A DNA stretch of 64,000 bases from Candidatus Centipeda massiliensis (lineage in GTDB: Bacteria > Bacillota > Negativicutes > Selenomonadales > Selenomonadaceae), in NCBI RefSeq assembly GCF_900290285.1, contig NZ_LT985754.1, forward strand, positions 189,877 to 253,876. Reading direction: 5' to 3'. The number at the start of each line of letters is the position of its first letter. Position 1 is the stretch's first letter. Positions 44,010 through 53,153 of the stretch are shown here, one piece after another. The position numbers and the translations under genes are program-made. The notes under the pieces are model-generated. The model searched no databases. It saw only the letters and a program-made list of their open reading frames with translations, and was not told the DNA's origin.

Positions 44010-45737
44010 TTAGTTTTTTTCAGGCGGCGCCTCGTCCTCGGTCGAGACGCTGTTGCGCCCCTTTTCCTTTGAGCAGTAGAGGGCACGGTCGCCGCGCTCC
44101 ATCAGTGCCGTCATATTGTCATCTGCGCCGTGCCACGTCGAGACGCCGAAGCTCAGCGTGACCCCGTCCAGTGTCTGCGCGAGGGTGATGCGCAGATCCT
44201 CGCAGAACGCGCGCATCTCGGTGAGACTGTGATGGAGTGCGAGCACGATGAACTCATCGCCGCCGTAGCGGATGAAGATGTGGCGGCGGTCGATCTTTGC
44301 GTGTACGGTATCGGCGATTTGACGTAAAATCGCATCGCCGCCGAGATGCCCGCGCGTATCGTTGACCGTCTTGAAGTGATCCACGTCGAAGATGGCAAAG
44401 GAGAAGGCAAAGCCGCGCGTGTTGGCAAGTGCACTGTATTTTGCAACCCCGTCGACAAGCTGGTGCCGATTGTACGCGCCCGTCAGGAAGTCGCGGCTTG
44501 CCTCGTTTTGCGACTCCTGCAGCTCCTTTGCGAGGGTCTCGTTCTGGCGGGCAAGCCGCGCGTCCTCCAGCATCTGCTTACGGATGAGGAAGAAGACGAA
44601 CGGAATGACCGAGTAGATGGAGAAGACCGTCGTCGAGAGAATGCCCGCAAACCAATGGTACTCAAAGTGCAGCGCGTCAAAGCCGACGAAGACGGTCAGC
44701 ATCGTCATCGCGACAACGCCATAGCGGCACGCGGGATGTATCTGCGCATCCGAGCGCAGGAGTGCATGGAGCAGCACAAAGCAGGTGACGAGGAGGATGG
44801 GGTAGAAGAGATAGAGGAGATTCATATAGCCGTCCAGCCCAGCGATCTCCGTGATGCTCGCTATAGCAAAGAGCATCGTATACATGATAATAATGTTTCG
44901 TATTCGTTTTGTATAGGCGGGAGCAACGATCACCTCTGTAATCTTGGCAAAGGTGATGGGCATGACGTAGAGCATGATGAGGTGGATCTCCCACCACAGC
45001 TCCGGCATGCCGATGATGCGCGAGAAGAATGACGAGGTGCCCGTCGTCCACAGGATGAAGCTCATGAGGAAGGCGATGAGGTAGAACTGTATCCTGCGCC
45101 GCCTCTGGATGCCGCGCCAGACGAGATCCATGACGAGGAACACGATGAGTGAGAGGGCGATGGACAGACTTGCGATGTGGATCGCGTCCGTGAGGCTGAC
45201 CTTGCGGATGAGGGAGCTCTCGCCGCCGATGAAGAAGTAGTCAATGCTGCCGAGCCAGTTGGCGTAGCCCGAGTGCAGCATGATCGTGAGCCGTTTGCCC
45301 GCGAGATCCTCGTCCGTGTGGACGAAATGGAGCGAACGTCCGCGTGCGTCCGTCAGTTGATCCCAGTTCCCGTGCATGTAGATCAGCACATCGTCCAGGT
45401 AGACGTAGGCGTCTTGATTCGTCACCGCAAAGAGAATGTGGTCGATAAAGTGCGGCGTATCCTCCGGAATCTCCCACGAGAGATAGACCGTCTGCGTGCC
45501 CGGCGGAATCGGGGGCGGTGTAGGGTAGTCGTAGCTTTTCCAGTCGAAATGATCCGGGTGGAACCCGATGATATCCTTGTACTCCGGACTGCCTTCCATC
45601 GTCGCATAGACCGGACGGATCGAGGCGTATGGCCCATCCGCGAGGTACTGCCACGTGAGTACCGCAATCCCGGCGATTGCAATGACACACGAAAGAATAA
45701 TGCAGTTTCTCCAGATGGATCGAATGATGTTTTCCAT
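44010..45737 (-). CDS. Membrane-bound diguanylate cyclase 2
   Basis: 575 residues with the same layout as cyclase 1: membrane segment, extracytoplasmic domain (EGSPEYKDIIGFHPDHFDWK; cyclase 1 has a similar stretch), seven membrane segments and GGDEF (RYGGDEF near 487; FDVDHFKTVNDTRGHLGGDA). The catalytic motif is intact. The two genes are in tandem and alike over their whole length, which points to duplication. The main difference lies in the extracytoplasmic part. Confidence 0.88.
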   Translation of the reverse strand: MENIIRSIWRNCIILSCVIAIAGIAVLTWQYLADGPYASIRPVYATMEGSPEYKDIIGFHPDHFDWKSYDYPTPPPIPPGTQTVYLSWEIPEDTPHFIDHILFAVTNQDAYVYLDDVLIYMHGNWDQLTDARGRSLHFVHTDEDLAGKRLTIMLHSGYANWLGSIDYFFIGGESSLIRKVSLTDAIHIASLSIALSLIVFLVMDLVWRGIQRRRRIQFYLIAFLMSFILWTTGTSSFFSRIIGMPELWWEIHLIMLYVMPITFAKITEVIVAPAYTKRIRNIIIMYTMLFAIASITEIAGLDGYMNLLYLFYPILLVTCFVLLHALLRSDAQIHPACRYGVVAMTMLTVFVGFDALHFEYHWFAGILSTTVFSIYSVIPFVFFLIRKQMLEDARLARQNETLAKELQESQNEASRDFLTGAYNRHQLVDGVAKYSALANTRGFAFSFAIFDVDHFKTVNDTRGHLGGDAILRQIADTVHAKIDRRHIFIRYGGDEFIVLALHHSLTEMRAFCEDLRITLAQTLDGVTLSFGVSTWHGADDNMTALMERGDRALYCSKEKGRNSVSTEDEAPPEKN

Positions 45738-45787
45738 GTGCTCACCCTTCTCCCGTTCCTGCCGTGCAGCGGGGAGATTTATTTTTA

Positions 45788-45893
45788 GGAATCACTGATC
45801 AAATGAAGTCTGCCAGATTGGCGTAGATTTTCCGCCGAAGTGCGGGCAAAAAAGATGCGCCAAGAGGCACAAGCTGAATTTATCAGGGCTTCC
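45788..45893 (+). mobile_element. MITE R1 copy H, shortened
   Basis: 106 bp with an internal deletion. Termini GGAATCACTGATCAAATG and TTTATCAGGGCTTCC, flanked by TTTA at 45784-45787 and 45894-45897. It lies upstream of GGDEF gene 2. Confidence 0.85.
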
Positions 45894-45964
45894 TTTATAT
45901 CGTATATTTATTATAGCATAAAATGAACGCAGTGCATACATGGCTACAGGTTTTCTTATAAATA

Positions 45965-46001
45965 GACGCTCCGATGGCTTGGTGAAACGCGTCGGAGCGT
46001 C
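45965..46001. terminator. Hairpin in the 45.7-46.1 kb gap
   Basis: GACGCTCCGA pairs with TCGGAGCGTC. It could also be a dyad site; no T run follows it. Confidence 0.45.
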
Positions 46002-46011
46002 CGACATACAA

Positions 46012-46054
46012 ACGGGGCTGCGGTACGAATTTTTAGCTTCGTACCGCAGCCCCG
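46012..46054 (-). terminator. Terminator after the phosphohexomutase gene
   Basis: ACGGGGCTGCGGTACGAA pairs with TTCGTACCGCAGCCCCGT, a variant of the recurring CACGAA hairpin. It lies 8 bp past the stop codon. Confidence 0.75.
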
Positions 46055-46061
46055 TATTGTG

Positions 46062-47570
46062 TCAATCGTGGAAGCCGGAGAGGTCGAGGGCGTCAAACCC
46101 TTCGAGGAGATCCTTGACCGTGCGTTCGATCTCGTCCGCACCGCCCGCCGCATCCGCCTCGATGTTCAGCGGCATATTCGGATCGTGCAGCGACATGCGC
46201 AAGAGAGCCCAGCCGCCTTCAAAGACGATGCGCACGCCCTCATAGGAGGGGCTGGCGATCGTGAGACCCCGCTCCTTTGCACGCTCCTCGAACGCCGCGA
46301 GCACCTTCTGCCCGTAAGCCTTGGCATCGTCCTGACCAATGACCTTGATGCGGATCTCGCGTGCCTCTGCTGGATAGCGGAGATTTGCGATCAGGTCGTC
46401 CAGTGTCCTGCCCTCGGCGCGTGCCTTTGCCGCTGCGATGATGAGCTTTACCGCGAGATAGGCGCCGTCGTCGAGGTAGTAGTTCTCGCTGAGTGCGCCG
46501 TGCCCTGAGGTCTCGATTGCCAGCGGCGCGACCTCGCCCGCCTCGTTCCGACGGATACACTCGTTGATGACGTTCTTGTACCCGCGCATGTAGCGCAGGT
46601 GCTTTAGGTGCAGCTCATGTTCAAGGAAGTCGGTGAGCCCGTCCGAGGTTACAGAGTCCGTGATGATGGTGGAGCCGGGGTAGTCGGGTGCAAGAATCGC
46701 TGCCATCATCGCAATCAGAGCATTGCGGCTGACATCCGTGCCGTCCGCGAGCACGGCGCTCATGCGGTCGACGTCCGTGTCGAAGATGAGGCCAAGATCC
46801 GCGTCACTCTCGATCACCGCCTCCTTGATCGCACGCATGGCGGCGGGATCCTCGGGATTCGGGACGTGGTTCGGGAAATGGCCGTCGGGGTTGAGGAACC
46901 TGCTGCCCGTCGTATCCGCGCCGAGCGGGGTGAGGATGCGCCCCGCGAAGAAACCGCCCGCGCCGTTGCCCGCATCCACAACGATGTGCATGCCCGCGAG
47001 CGGCTTTTCCGCGCCGCCGAGTGCCGTGCGGATCTTCTTGACGAGGTGCTCGCTGTAGCGTCCGATGAGGTCGAACTTCAGCACGTTGTCGAGGGTGCCG
47101 TGCGCCTCCTCTGCCTCGGCGGCGTAGGAGAGGATCTTCTGGATGTCCGCCTTGTCCGCGCCGCCCGCTGCGGTGAAGAACTTCAGCCCGTTGCGGTTGT
47201 ACGGGAGGTGGCTCGCGGTGATCATGATGGAGCCGTCCGCCGCCGTGTCCTCGAAGATCGTCGCCATGAACATGGCGGGTGTGGAGGCGAGCACGCAGTC
47301 AATCCCGTGTGCACCCGTGGACGTGAGCCCTGTGAGGACACAGTCCTTGATGGCAAGGGCGGAGATGCGCGAGTCATGGCCGACCGCGATCTGCAGTTCC
47401 TCGGGCTTCTTGCCCGTTTTCTCCGCAAGCAGACGCACAAACCCCATCGCAATGCGGTTCGCCGCCTCTGGCGTCAGGGTGACCGGCTCGCCGGGGACAC
47501 CTGCGACGGCGACGCCGCGAATGTCGCTGCCGTTTGCAAGCTTCTTGAAATCATCGTACGTCAGTGGCAT
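46062..47570 (-). CDS. Phosphomannomutase/phosphoglucomutase
   Basis: 502 residues of the alpha-D-phosphohexomutase family. Active-site serine in ITASHLPYNRNGLKFF near residue 120, metal-binding FDTDVDRMSAV near 265, sugar-binding SGHGALSEN and phosphate-binding GVRIVFEGGWALLRMS. It interconverts hexose 1- and 6-phosphates, feeding nucleotide sugars for surface polysaccharide. The S-H-L variant of TASHNP is seen in some PMM/PGM enzymes. GmhA is encoded upstream on the same strand but separated by an R2 repeat. Confidence 0.92.
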   Translation of the reverse strand: MPLTYDDFKKLANGSDIRGVAVAGVPGEPVTLTPEAANRIAMGFVRLLAEKTGKKPEELQIAVGHDSRISALAIKDCVLTGLTSTGAHGIDCVLASTPAMFMATIFEDTAADGSIMITASHLPYNRNGLKFFTAAGGADKADIQKILSYAAEAEEAHGTLDNVLKFDLIGRYSEHLVKKIRTALGGAEKPLAGMHIVVDAGNGAGGFFAGRILTPLGADTTGSRFLNPDGHFPNHVPNPEDPAAMRAIKEAVIESDADLGLIFDTDVDRMSAVLADGTDVSRNALIAMMAAILAPDYPGSTIITDSVTSDGLTDFLEHELHLKHLRYMRGYKNVINECIRRNEAGEVAPLAIETSGHGALSENYYLDDGAYLAVKLIIAAAKARAEGRTLDDLIANLRYPAEAREIRIKVIGQDDAKAYGQKVLAAFEERAKERGLTIASPSYEGVRIVFEGGWALLRMSLHDPNMPLNIEADAAGGADEIERTVKDLLEGFDALDLSGFHD

Positions 47571-47610
47571 TGGGATTCCTCCTTACTGTATCAAGAGCCT
47601 CCGTTTCGAG

Positions 47611-47836
47611 GCTCTATGATAAAAGTTACGGACAAAAGAAAATGCAGTACTCCTAAGCAAACCCTAGTGGAGCAAGCGGCGTAGAGTGTGCGACCCGCCC
47701 CCTGCGGATTTTAATCGGAGGGGCGCAGCGCGTTTGGAATCCGCAGGTATTTAGGCGGACGAGCACACGTCCGCTTGCGTAACGAGGGTTCTGCGTGGAG
47801 TACGCAGCGAAAATCCGTAACAGTTGCCATAGACCC
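47611..47836 (-). repeat. Repeat R2 copy 4
   Basis: A full R2 in reverse orientation between the phosphohexomutase and gmhA. Confidence 0.85.
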
Positions 47837-47923
47837 CGTTTCGATGGGGGAGGTTGATCGGTCATATCCTTTGGGCAGCCATGCGCAGCATGGTAAAAGG
47901 GGCATTGGACGGGGGCTGCTTTC

Positions 47924-48595
47924 TCACTCCGCCCCGAAGAATTCCTCCTCAAGGGCGATGCACAGGGCGTGATAGATCGGGAGATGGTACTCCTGAATCA
48001 TGTATGTTTCATCGGAGGGCGCCTTGATTGTGATGTCCGCATAGCCGCCCGAGACACATTTGCCGCCCGAGGCGCCCGTGAGGGCGATGGTCGTGAGCCC
48101 CAGCGCCTTCGCCATGCGGAAGGCATAGAGCACATTCTTCGAGTTGCCCGAGGTCGTGATGCCGAGCAGCACATCCTCCGGCTTTCCAAGCCCCAGCACC
48201 TGCTGTGCAAACGTGAGGTCGGGCGCCTGATCGTTCGAGAACGCCGTGCTGATCGCGAGCTGCGAGGGCAGCGAGATCGCGGGCAGCGCTCCCTGCAGGT
48301 TCTGCATGAAGTAGTCGACCGTCTTCGGATCCGTTGCGTCGCACTCCTCGTGCAGTTTTTCGAGGAGATCTTCGCCGAGGTGGCGCGGCAGGAGAAAGCC
48401 CTTCATCAGCTCGCCAACGATGTGCTCCGCGTCCGAGGCGGAGCCGCCGTTGCCGCAGACGATGAGCTTGCCGCCCGTGCGGTAGCTTGTCACGAGTGCC
48501 TCGATGGCGGCACGGATGTCGACCGCGCACGGCGCGAGCGCGGGATAGCGTGCGATGAGGGTGTCTATGGCTGCGTAGGTAGATGGCTTAATCAT
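47924..48595 (-). CDS. gmhA: Phosphoheptose isomerase (SIS domain)
   Basis: 223 residues of the GmhA group: LIVCGNGGSASDAEHIVGEL near residue 45, SNDQAPDLTFAQQV, LGITTSGNSKNVLYAFRMAK and a final EEYHLPIYHALC-type helix (EYHLPIYHALCIALEEEFFG). It converts sedoheptulose 7-phosphate to heptose 7-phosphate for the LPS core. DiaA-type SIS proteins are an alternative. Consistent with an outer membrane. An R3-like hairpin (47884-47912) lies just past the stop. Confidence 0.88.
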   Translation of the reverse strand: MIKPSTYAAIDTLIARYPALAPCAVDIRAAIEALVTSYRTGGKLIVCGNGGSASDAEHIVGELMKGFLLPRHLGEDLLEKLHEECDATDPKTVDYFMQNLQGALPAISLPSQLAISTAFSNDQAPDLTFAQQVLGLGKPEDVLLGITTSGNSKNVLYAFRMAKALGLTTIALTGASGGKCVSGGYADITIKAPSDETYMIQEYHLPIYHALCIALEEEFFGAE

Positions 48596-48791
48596 GTGGT
48601 ACTCCTTCCAAAGATGTCTTCGCTTCTATTATGGCGGATGGGTCTGCGTTTTTCAAGGGGAAATATGGGATGGATCAGAAAAAGTAGAGCGGTATTTATC
48701 TTTATTTATCGTTATTTTATATAATTTATTTGTATTTATTTACTAAAGCATGAATCTATGGAAACAGGGATGAAAATGGGGCTGTTGCACG

Positions 48792-48925
48792 AACGCCCCT
48801 ATCGGCTCGCTGCACTCGCCACTTCCCCCGCTCTGGCGGGGGAAGCTAAGATGCCATAATCCTAGCCTCCCCCGTGCGACACGGGGGAGGGGGACCGCGT
48901 AAGCGGTGGAAGGGGCGCTTGTAGC
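48792..48925. repeat. REP-like repeat R3, copy 1
   Basis: GC-rich hairpin-forming DNA: CTTCCCCCGCTCTGGCGGGG, then CTCCCCCGTGCGACACGGGG and GACCGCGTAAGCGGTGGAAG. Related pieces occur at 47884-47912, 56598-56656 and the window end. With MITE G it fills most of the 586-bp gene-free gap 48596-49181. Confidence 0.7.
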
Positions 48926-48944
48926 GATATCGCTGACATAGACA

Positions 48945-48992
48945 AGGGCTGCTGCACGAATTTTTAGCTTCGTGCAGCAGCCCCCATTTTTA
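48945..48992. terminator. CACGAA-type hairpin near 48.9 kb
   Basis: GGGCTGCTGCACGAA pairs with TTCGTGCAGCAGCCC. A half copy of the same stem (GGGCTGTTGCACGAA) lies at 48780-48796. Confidence 0.75.
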
Positions 48993-49000
48993 CGGTTTAA

Positions 49001-49160
49001 GGAAGCACTGATAAATTCAGCCGCGCCATCTTAGCGCATCTTTTTTGCCCGCTTTTCGTTAGCAAATCCTCCACATAGCTTTGGCTATGCGTCCGGTTTG
49101 CTGCCTCAATCGGACGAAAAAATCTACGCCAATCTGAGGGTCTATTTTATCAGCGATTCC
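49001..49160 (-). mobile_element. MITE R1 copy G
   Basis: 160 bp, reverse orientation, flanked by TTAA at 48997-49000 and 49161-49164. It ends just past the stop codon of the 233-aa gene. Confidence 0.88.
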
Positions 49161-49181
49161 TTAAGTGAATGTACTCGCGCT

Positions 49182-49883
49182 TTAACGGCTGCGGTAGTGG
49201 TCGGCAATCGTGCGGGCGCTTTCACCGGCGACATCGCTGTGCGAGTTCATCGGTGCTGCGTAGGACGCGGGTGCGCCCTGCGGACGGATGTCCGTAATGG
49301 GCGGCTGCGGTGCTGCTGCCTGCTGCGGACGCGCCGCGCTCTGGTAGACGTTCTCCTCCTTGCGGGAGCGGAAGCGGTTCCACACCCAGCGGATCGCCAT
49401 AAAGGCAACGATGGCGATGGCGACGTTCGTGAGGACACCGAGGATGTCGGCGAGCATTCCGCCGCCCATGCCGAACATGGAGGCAAGCAGTCCGCCGAGC
49501 ATCATGCCGCCCGCGAGAAGCCCGATGTTGCGCAGGGTGTTGCCCCAGCCTGAGCTTTTCTGTGCCTGACTTGCGGCGTTTGCAGCATTCGGCGTATTTG
49601 CCTTTGCGCCTGCGGCAGGAGAGTTCTTGTCGAGCTGGTTTGCGCTCTTGGACGGAGCATAGCCCTCGCCATTGCCGGAGACGGACTTGCTCTGGCTGCC
49701 GCTCTGCGTGCTCGGTGCCGCCTTCGGTGCTGCGGGAGCCGCCTTCGGCGCGATGCGCGCGCCGCCCTTTGCCGCCTCTGCCTGCGCACCGAGGGTGCTC
49801 TGCACGGCATTCGGGACGATGAGGGGGGCGGTAAAGGTCAGCGAGCCGACCATCGCCGCAGCGATGAGTTTCTTGAGTTTCAT
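49182..49883 (-). CDS. Exported Ala/Pro-rich membrane protein, 233 aa
   Basis: Signal peptide (LKKLIAAAMVGSLTFTAPLI), a disordered Ala/Pro/Ser/Asn-rich stretch (about 35-110), a Gly/Met-rich hydrophobic hairpin (LLAGGMMLGGLLASMFGMGG, ILGVLTNVAIAIVAFMAIRW) and a Gln/Pro-rich tail. The hairpin resembles the one before Tim44-like domains, but no Tim44 domain follows. ATG 49883 is taken as the start, because it begins the signal peptide. Function unknown. Confidence 0.6.
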   Translation of the reverse strand: MKLKKLIAAAMVGSLTFTAPLIVPNAVQSTLGAQAEAAKGGARIAPKAAPAAPKAAPSTQSGSQSKSVSGNGEGYAPSKSANQLDKNSPAAGAKANTPNAANAASQAQKSSGWGNTLRNIGLLAGGMMLGGLLASMFGMGGGMLADILGVLTNVAIAIVAFMAIRWVWNRFRSRKEENVYQSAARPQQAAAPQPPITDIRPQGAPASYAAPMNSHSDVAGESARTIADHYRSR

Positions 49884-49964
49884 TCGATGTTCTCCTTTAT
49901 CTATCATTCGAAACGGGGGAGCCCCGGTATTCGGGCTTAGTGAGATATCTTACCACGCGATACC

Positions 49965-50283
49965 CCTCGCAGAACCCTCGTTGCGCAAGCGGTCGTGTGC
50001 TCGTCCGCGAGGGAATCACGGACGCATTCAGCTATCCATCTTGGCACATCTTTTGCGCCCTCTCTGCGTCGATAAATCCTCAGCATAGCCACCGCTATGC
50101 TTCCGGTTGATCTCCTTGATAGGACGGAAAATCCGCACCAATCTGAACAGCATCATTGCGTTCGTGATTCCCCAATACCTGCGGATTCCAAACGCGCTGC
50201 GCCTCTCCGATTAAAATCCGCAGGGGGCGGGTCGCACACTTTTCTCCGCTTGCTCCACTAGGGTTTGCTACGGAGCATCGCAT
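49965..50283 (+). repeat. Repeat R2 copy 5, truncated, carrying R1b
   Basis: Lacks both R2 ends. An R1b element occupies 50011-50172 with the same junctions as at 11.2-11.4 kb. This explains most of the 448-bp gap 49884-50331. Confidence 0.75.
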
Positions 50284-50331
50284 GGCGAGATGGCTATGCG
50301 TTTGAGAGGGGTGCGCACGGCAGCTTTTTCG

Positions 50332-50607
50332 CTATTCCCGATAAGACTTCACATCCTCGGGGAAGGCGTAGATCTCGCCGACGGTGTCGAGCTCGCCCGA
50401 GAGATATCGGTCGATGTCGTCCACGTCGATGTAGAGTTTGCACTCGATGTCGAGATAGCCCTGCTCGCGGCCGTCCGAGAGGTCGCGGATCGCCATGAGT
50501 TTTTCGCGGAGCTTCAGGAGGTCGGAGCGCGTCGCGTGCACGTCAAGGCGCAGCTGCGGCACGCCGTATTCCTTGAGAACTTCATCCATTGTCATACGCT
50601 GTGACAT
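50332..50607 (-). CDS. Hypothetical protein, 91 aa
   Basis: Not recognised. Reads MSQRMTMDEVLKEYGVPQLR, a helix-rich, acidic chain, with a central LLKLREKLMAIRDLSDGREQ and IDVDDIDRYLSGELDTVGEI. No membrane segment or cysteine pair. The site AAAGGAAACTACT precedes the ATG. It could be a small regulator; nothing firm can be said. Confidence 0.55.
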   Translation of the reverse strand: MSQRMTMDEVLKEYGVPQLRLDVHATRSDLLKLREKLMAIRDLSDGREQGYLDIECKLYIDVDDIDRYLSGELDTVGEIYAFPEDVKSYRE

Positions 50608-50639
50608 AGTAGTTTCCTTTCTCTGTCGTTCATCATTGA

Positions 50640-50855
50640 CTATTTGTCTTTTATCCTATCCGATGATGCTGAATTTTGGCTGAATACCTCCTCCTTGTCC
50701 CGCCGCTTGCGGAGGGCGAGGAGCGCGGTACGGAGCGCACGCTTTTCATAGAGATAGGACTCGTAGTCGAGGTCGCCTATGGCATTTTGCATCCGCGCCT
50801 CTAGGGTGTGCATTGCTGCCTCCGTCCGCCGTATGGCATCATCCAGATCTGACAC
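50640..50855 (-). CDS. Hypothetical coiled-coil protein, 71 aa
   Basis: Not recognised. Almost entirely helical, heptad-like and charged (DDAIRRTEAAMHTLEARMQN, then LYEKRALRTALLALRKRRDK). GTG 50855 follows GGGAGGAAATGAA with ideal spacing, better than the upstream ATG 50873. It lies 32 bp before the 91-aa gene and may be cotranscribed with it. Confidence 0.5.
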   Translation of the reverse strand: MSDLDDAIRRTEAAMHTLEARMQNAIGDLDYESYLYEKRALRTALLALRKRRDKEEVFSQNSASSDRIKDK

Positions 50856-50969
50856 TTCATTTCCTCCCATCATTTACTATATTGTAACAGTTTTGGGAAA
50901 AATTGTCTACATTTACGTGAGAACCTGTGTTATAATGAGAATTATTGCAAAATGAGAAGAGGTTTCGCT

Positions 50970-52751
50970 TTGAAGAAACAGTTTTATGAAAATGTACGCG
51001 AGAATACGATTGTGCTCGAACGTACGCAGAATGCGCAGCGGACGCGCTTGATCCTTGCGCGTACGGTTGTCTTTCCTGCGATGTTTGTCGCGCTCATCCA
51101 TGGATATGATGTGGATGCGCCCGCAGAGATGATGCTCGGGGGCTTTCTGCTGCTGCTCTTTGTTGTCCTTGTGGCGCGCCATCGGAAATTGGAGCGGCTG
51201 CGTCTCCTCACGAAGGCGTATCTTGCGGTGACGGCGGGCTATCTCGCGCGCTTTACGGGGGAGTGGAAGTCGCTGCCCGAGGACGGTGCCGGCTATGGGA
51301 AGGAGAAGCGTCCGCCCGACCGCGACCTGCATATCTTTGGCGCGGCCTCGCTCTATCAGTATCTCTGCGCGGCGCGGACGCAGGCGGGACGCGAGCGCCT
51401 TGCCGCCGCGCTCACGGCGACCCCGCGCGACCTCGCGCGGACGCGGCAGCGGCAGGCGGCAGTGGCGGAGCTGCTGGTGCATCCGCTGCTGTGCATCGAG
51501 CTGGAAGCGCGCGGGGCGCGTCTGCCCGATGGGCACGATACGCGAGCGCTGGCAAAGGAGCTGGCGCAGCCACTCAGCAGCTCGCTCAAAGTAATTTCCT
51601 GCATTGGCATTGTGTTTGCAAGCGCTTTTGTCTTATCGTTCCTGTGGGCTGCTCTCGCGGGCGGATCATGGATACTGCCGCTCTTCCTCTTTATGTTCAA
51701 CCTGACGGTCGCGATTGCATTCTATCCGCGTACGCAGCGCGAACTCGCACCGCTCGGGCGCATGGCACGGGAGCTGCGGCTCTACGGCAGGATCTTCCGG
51801 ACGCTGGAGCGTGCGCCGCTGCGTGGGGAGGCGTTTGCGGCGGTTCTCGCGCCGCTCTTTGCGCCTGTCCGTGCGACGACGGCGCAGAGTAGACTGACGA
51901 CGCTCGCGGAGTGTGCAGCAATGCGGCGGAATGTTCTCTTTTTCATGCTGGCGAACGGGGCGCTCCTCTGGGATCTGCACTGTATGGCATATTTCTCCCA
52001 CTGGCGCGTGCAGGCGGGCACGGCGGCTGCGGGCTGGCTCAAGGTCTGGGCAGAGGTGGAGGTGCTCTTGTCGCTCGCACGGGTAGGTCACACCCGTGCG
52101 GTGCATACGTTCCCGCAGTTCCTCGATGAGGCGGTGCCGCGCCTCGATGCGCAGGGGGCAATGCCCCTCGTCATCGCGGAGGAGACGGCGACACCGAATG
52201 ATGCGCATCTCGCGGCGGGGACACTCGTCATCACGGGGTCGAATATGTCAGGTAAGACAACGTATATGCGGACGCTTGGCTCTAACACTGTTCTTGCATA
52301 CGCCGGCGCGCCTGTGTGTGCCTCCTCCTTTGCACTGACACCGATGGCGGTCTATACCTCGATCCAGATCAGCGACGATCTCGCGGGCGGGATCTCGACG
52401 TTCTATGCGGAGCTTCTGCGCATCAAGAAGATGATGGAATACAGCAAGCGCGGCAAGCCGATGCTCATTCTCATCGACGAGATCTTTCGCGGGACGAACT
52501 CCGCCGACCGCATTGTCGGCGCACGGGAGGCGATTCGCCGCCTGACGCTGCCGCATGCGATTACGATTGTGACGACGCACGACTTTGAGCTGTGCGATCT
52601 CGGGCGTGAGGGGGTGCCTGTTGCCAACGCGCATTTCGAGGAGCACTATGAGGGTGACAAGATCCTCTTTGACTTCAAGATTCGCACGGGGCGCTGCCGG
52701 ACGACGAATGCACAGTATCTGCTGCGGATGGCGGGCATTATGGGGGAGTGA
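50970..52751 (+). CDS. Membrane-bound MutS-family ATPase
   Basis: 593 residues. The C-terminal third is a MutS ATPase: Walker A TGSNMSGKTTYMRTLGSN near residue 422, Walker B MLILIDEIFRGTNSADR near 500 and the THDFELCDL sensor. Before it come two pairs of membrane segments (about 25-65 and 205-250) in place of the mismatch-recognition and connector domains. It therefore cannot act like classical MutS. Similar proteins exist in Firmicutes without a known role. The start is TTG 50970 behind GAAGAGG, downstream of an extended -10 (TGTTATAAT). Confidence 0.85.
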   Translation: MKKQFYENVRENTIVLERTQNAQRTRLILARTVVFPAMFVALIHGYDVDAPAEMMLGGFLLLLFVVLVARHRKLERLRLLTKAYLAVTAGYLARFTGEWKSLPEDGAGYGKEKRPPDRDLHIFGAASLYQYLCAARTQAGRERLAAALTATPRDLARTRQRQAAVAELLVHPLLCIELEARGARLPDGHDTRALAKELAQPLSSSLKVISCIGIVFASAFVLSFLWAALAGGSWILPLFLFMFNLTVAIAFYPRTQRELAPLGRMARELRLYGRIFRTLERAPLRGEAFAAVLAPLFAPVRATTAQSRLTTLAECAAMRRNVLFFMLANGALLWDLHCMAYFSHWRVQAGTAAAGWLKVWAEVEVLLSLARVGHTRAVHTFPQFLDEAVPRLDAQGAMPLVIAEETATPNDAHLAAGTLVITGSNMSGKTTYMRTLGSNTVLAYAGAPVCASSFALTPMAVYTSIQISDDLAGGISTFYAELLRIKKMMEYSKRGKPMLILIDEIFRGTNSADRIVGAREAIRRLTLPHAITIVTTHDFELCDLGREGVPVANAHFEEHYEGDKILFDFKIRTGRCRTTNAQYLLRMAGIMGE

Positions 52752-52823
52752 GATCTGCGTAACAAGGGTTCTGCGTGGAGCACGCAGCGCGAATCCGTAA
52801 CACTTGCCATAGTGCTCTCTTTC
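52752..52823 (-). repeat. Repeat R2 fragment
   Basis: Only one R2 end (GTAACAAGGGTTCTGCGTGG to CATAGTGC), directly after the MutS-like gene and beside a full copy. Confidence 0.7.
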
Positions 52824-53054
52824 GGCACTATGATAAATGAATGTTACGGACAAAAGCAAATGCAGTACTCCTAAGCAAACCCTAGTGGAGCAAGCGGCGT
52901 AGAGTGTGCGACCCGCCCCCTGCGGATTTTAATCGTTCAAGCGCAGCGCGTTTGGAATCCGCAGGTATTTAGGCGGATGAGCACACGTCCGCTTGCGTAA
53001 CGAGGGTTCTGCGTGGAGTACGCAGCGCGAATCCGTAACAGCTGCCATAGACCC
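52824..53054 (-). repeat. Repeat R2 copy 6
   Basis: Full R2 in reverse orientation. With the fragment before it, it fills most of the gap between the MutS-like gene and DUF2232. Confidence 0.85.
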
Positions 53055-53153
53055 TCTCTTTCGGATGCCGTGACAACGCTTATAAAATCTGCTATAATAG
53101 GAAAGTATTTCAACCGGATGCAAATGCGGATAAATCCGCTGAAAGGATATGGA

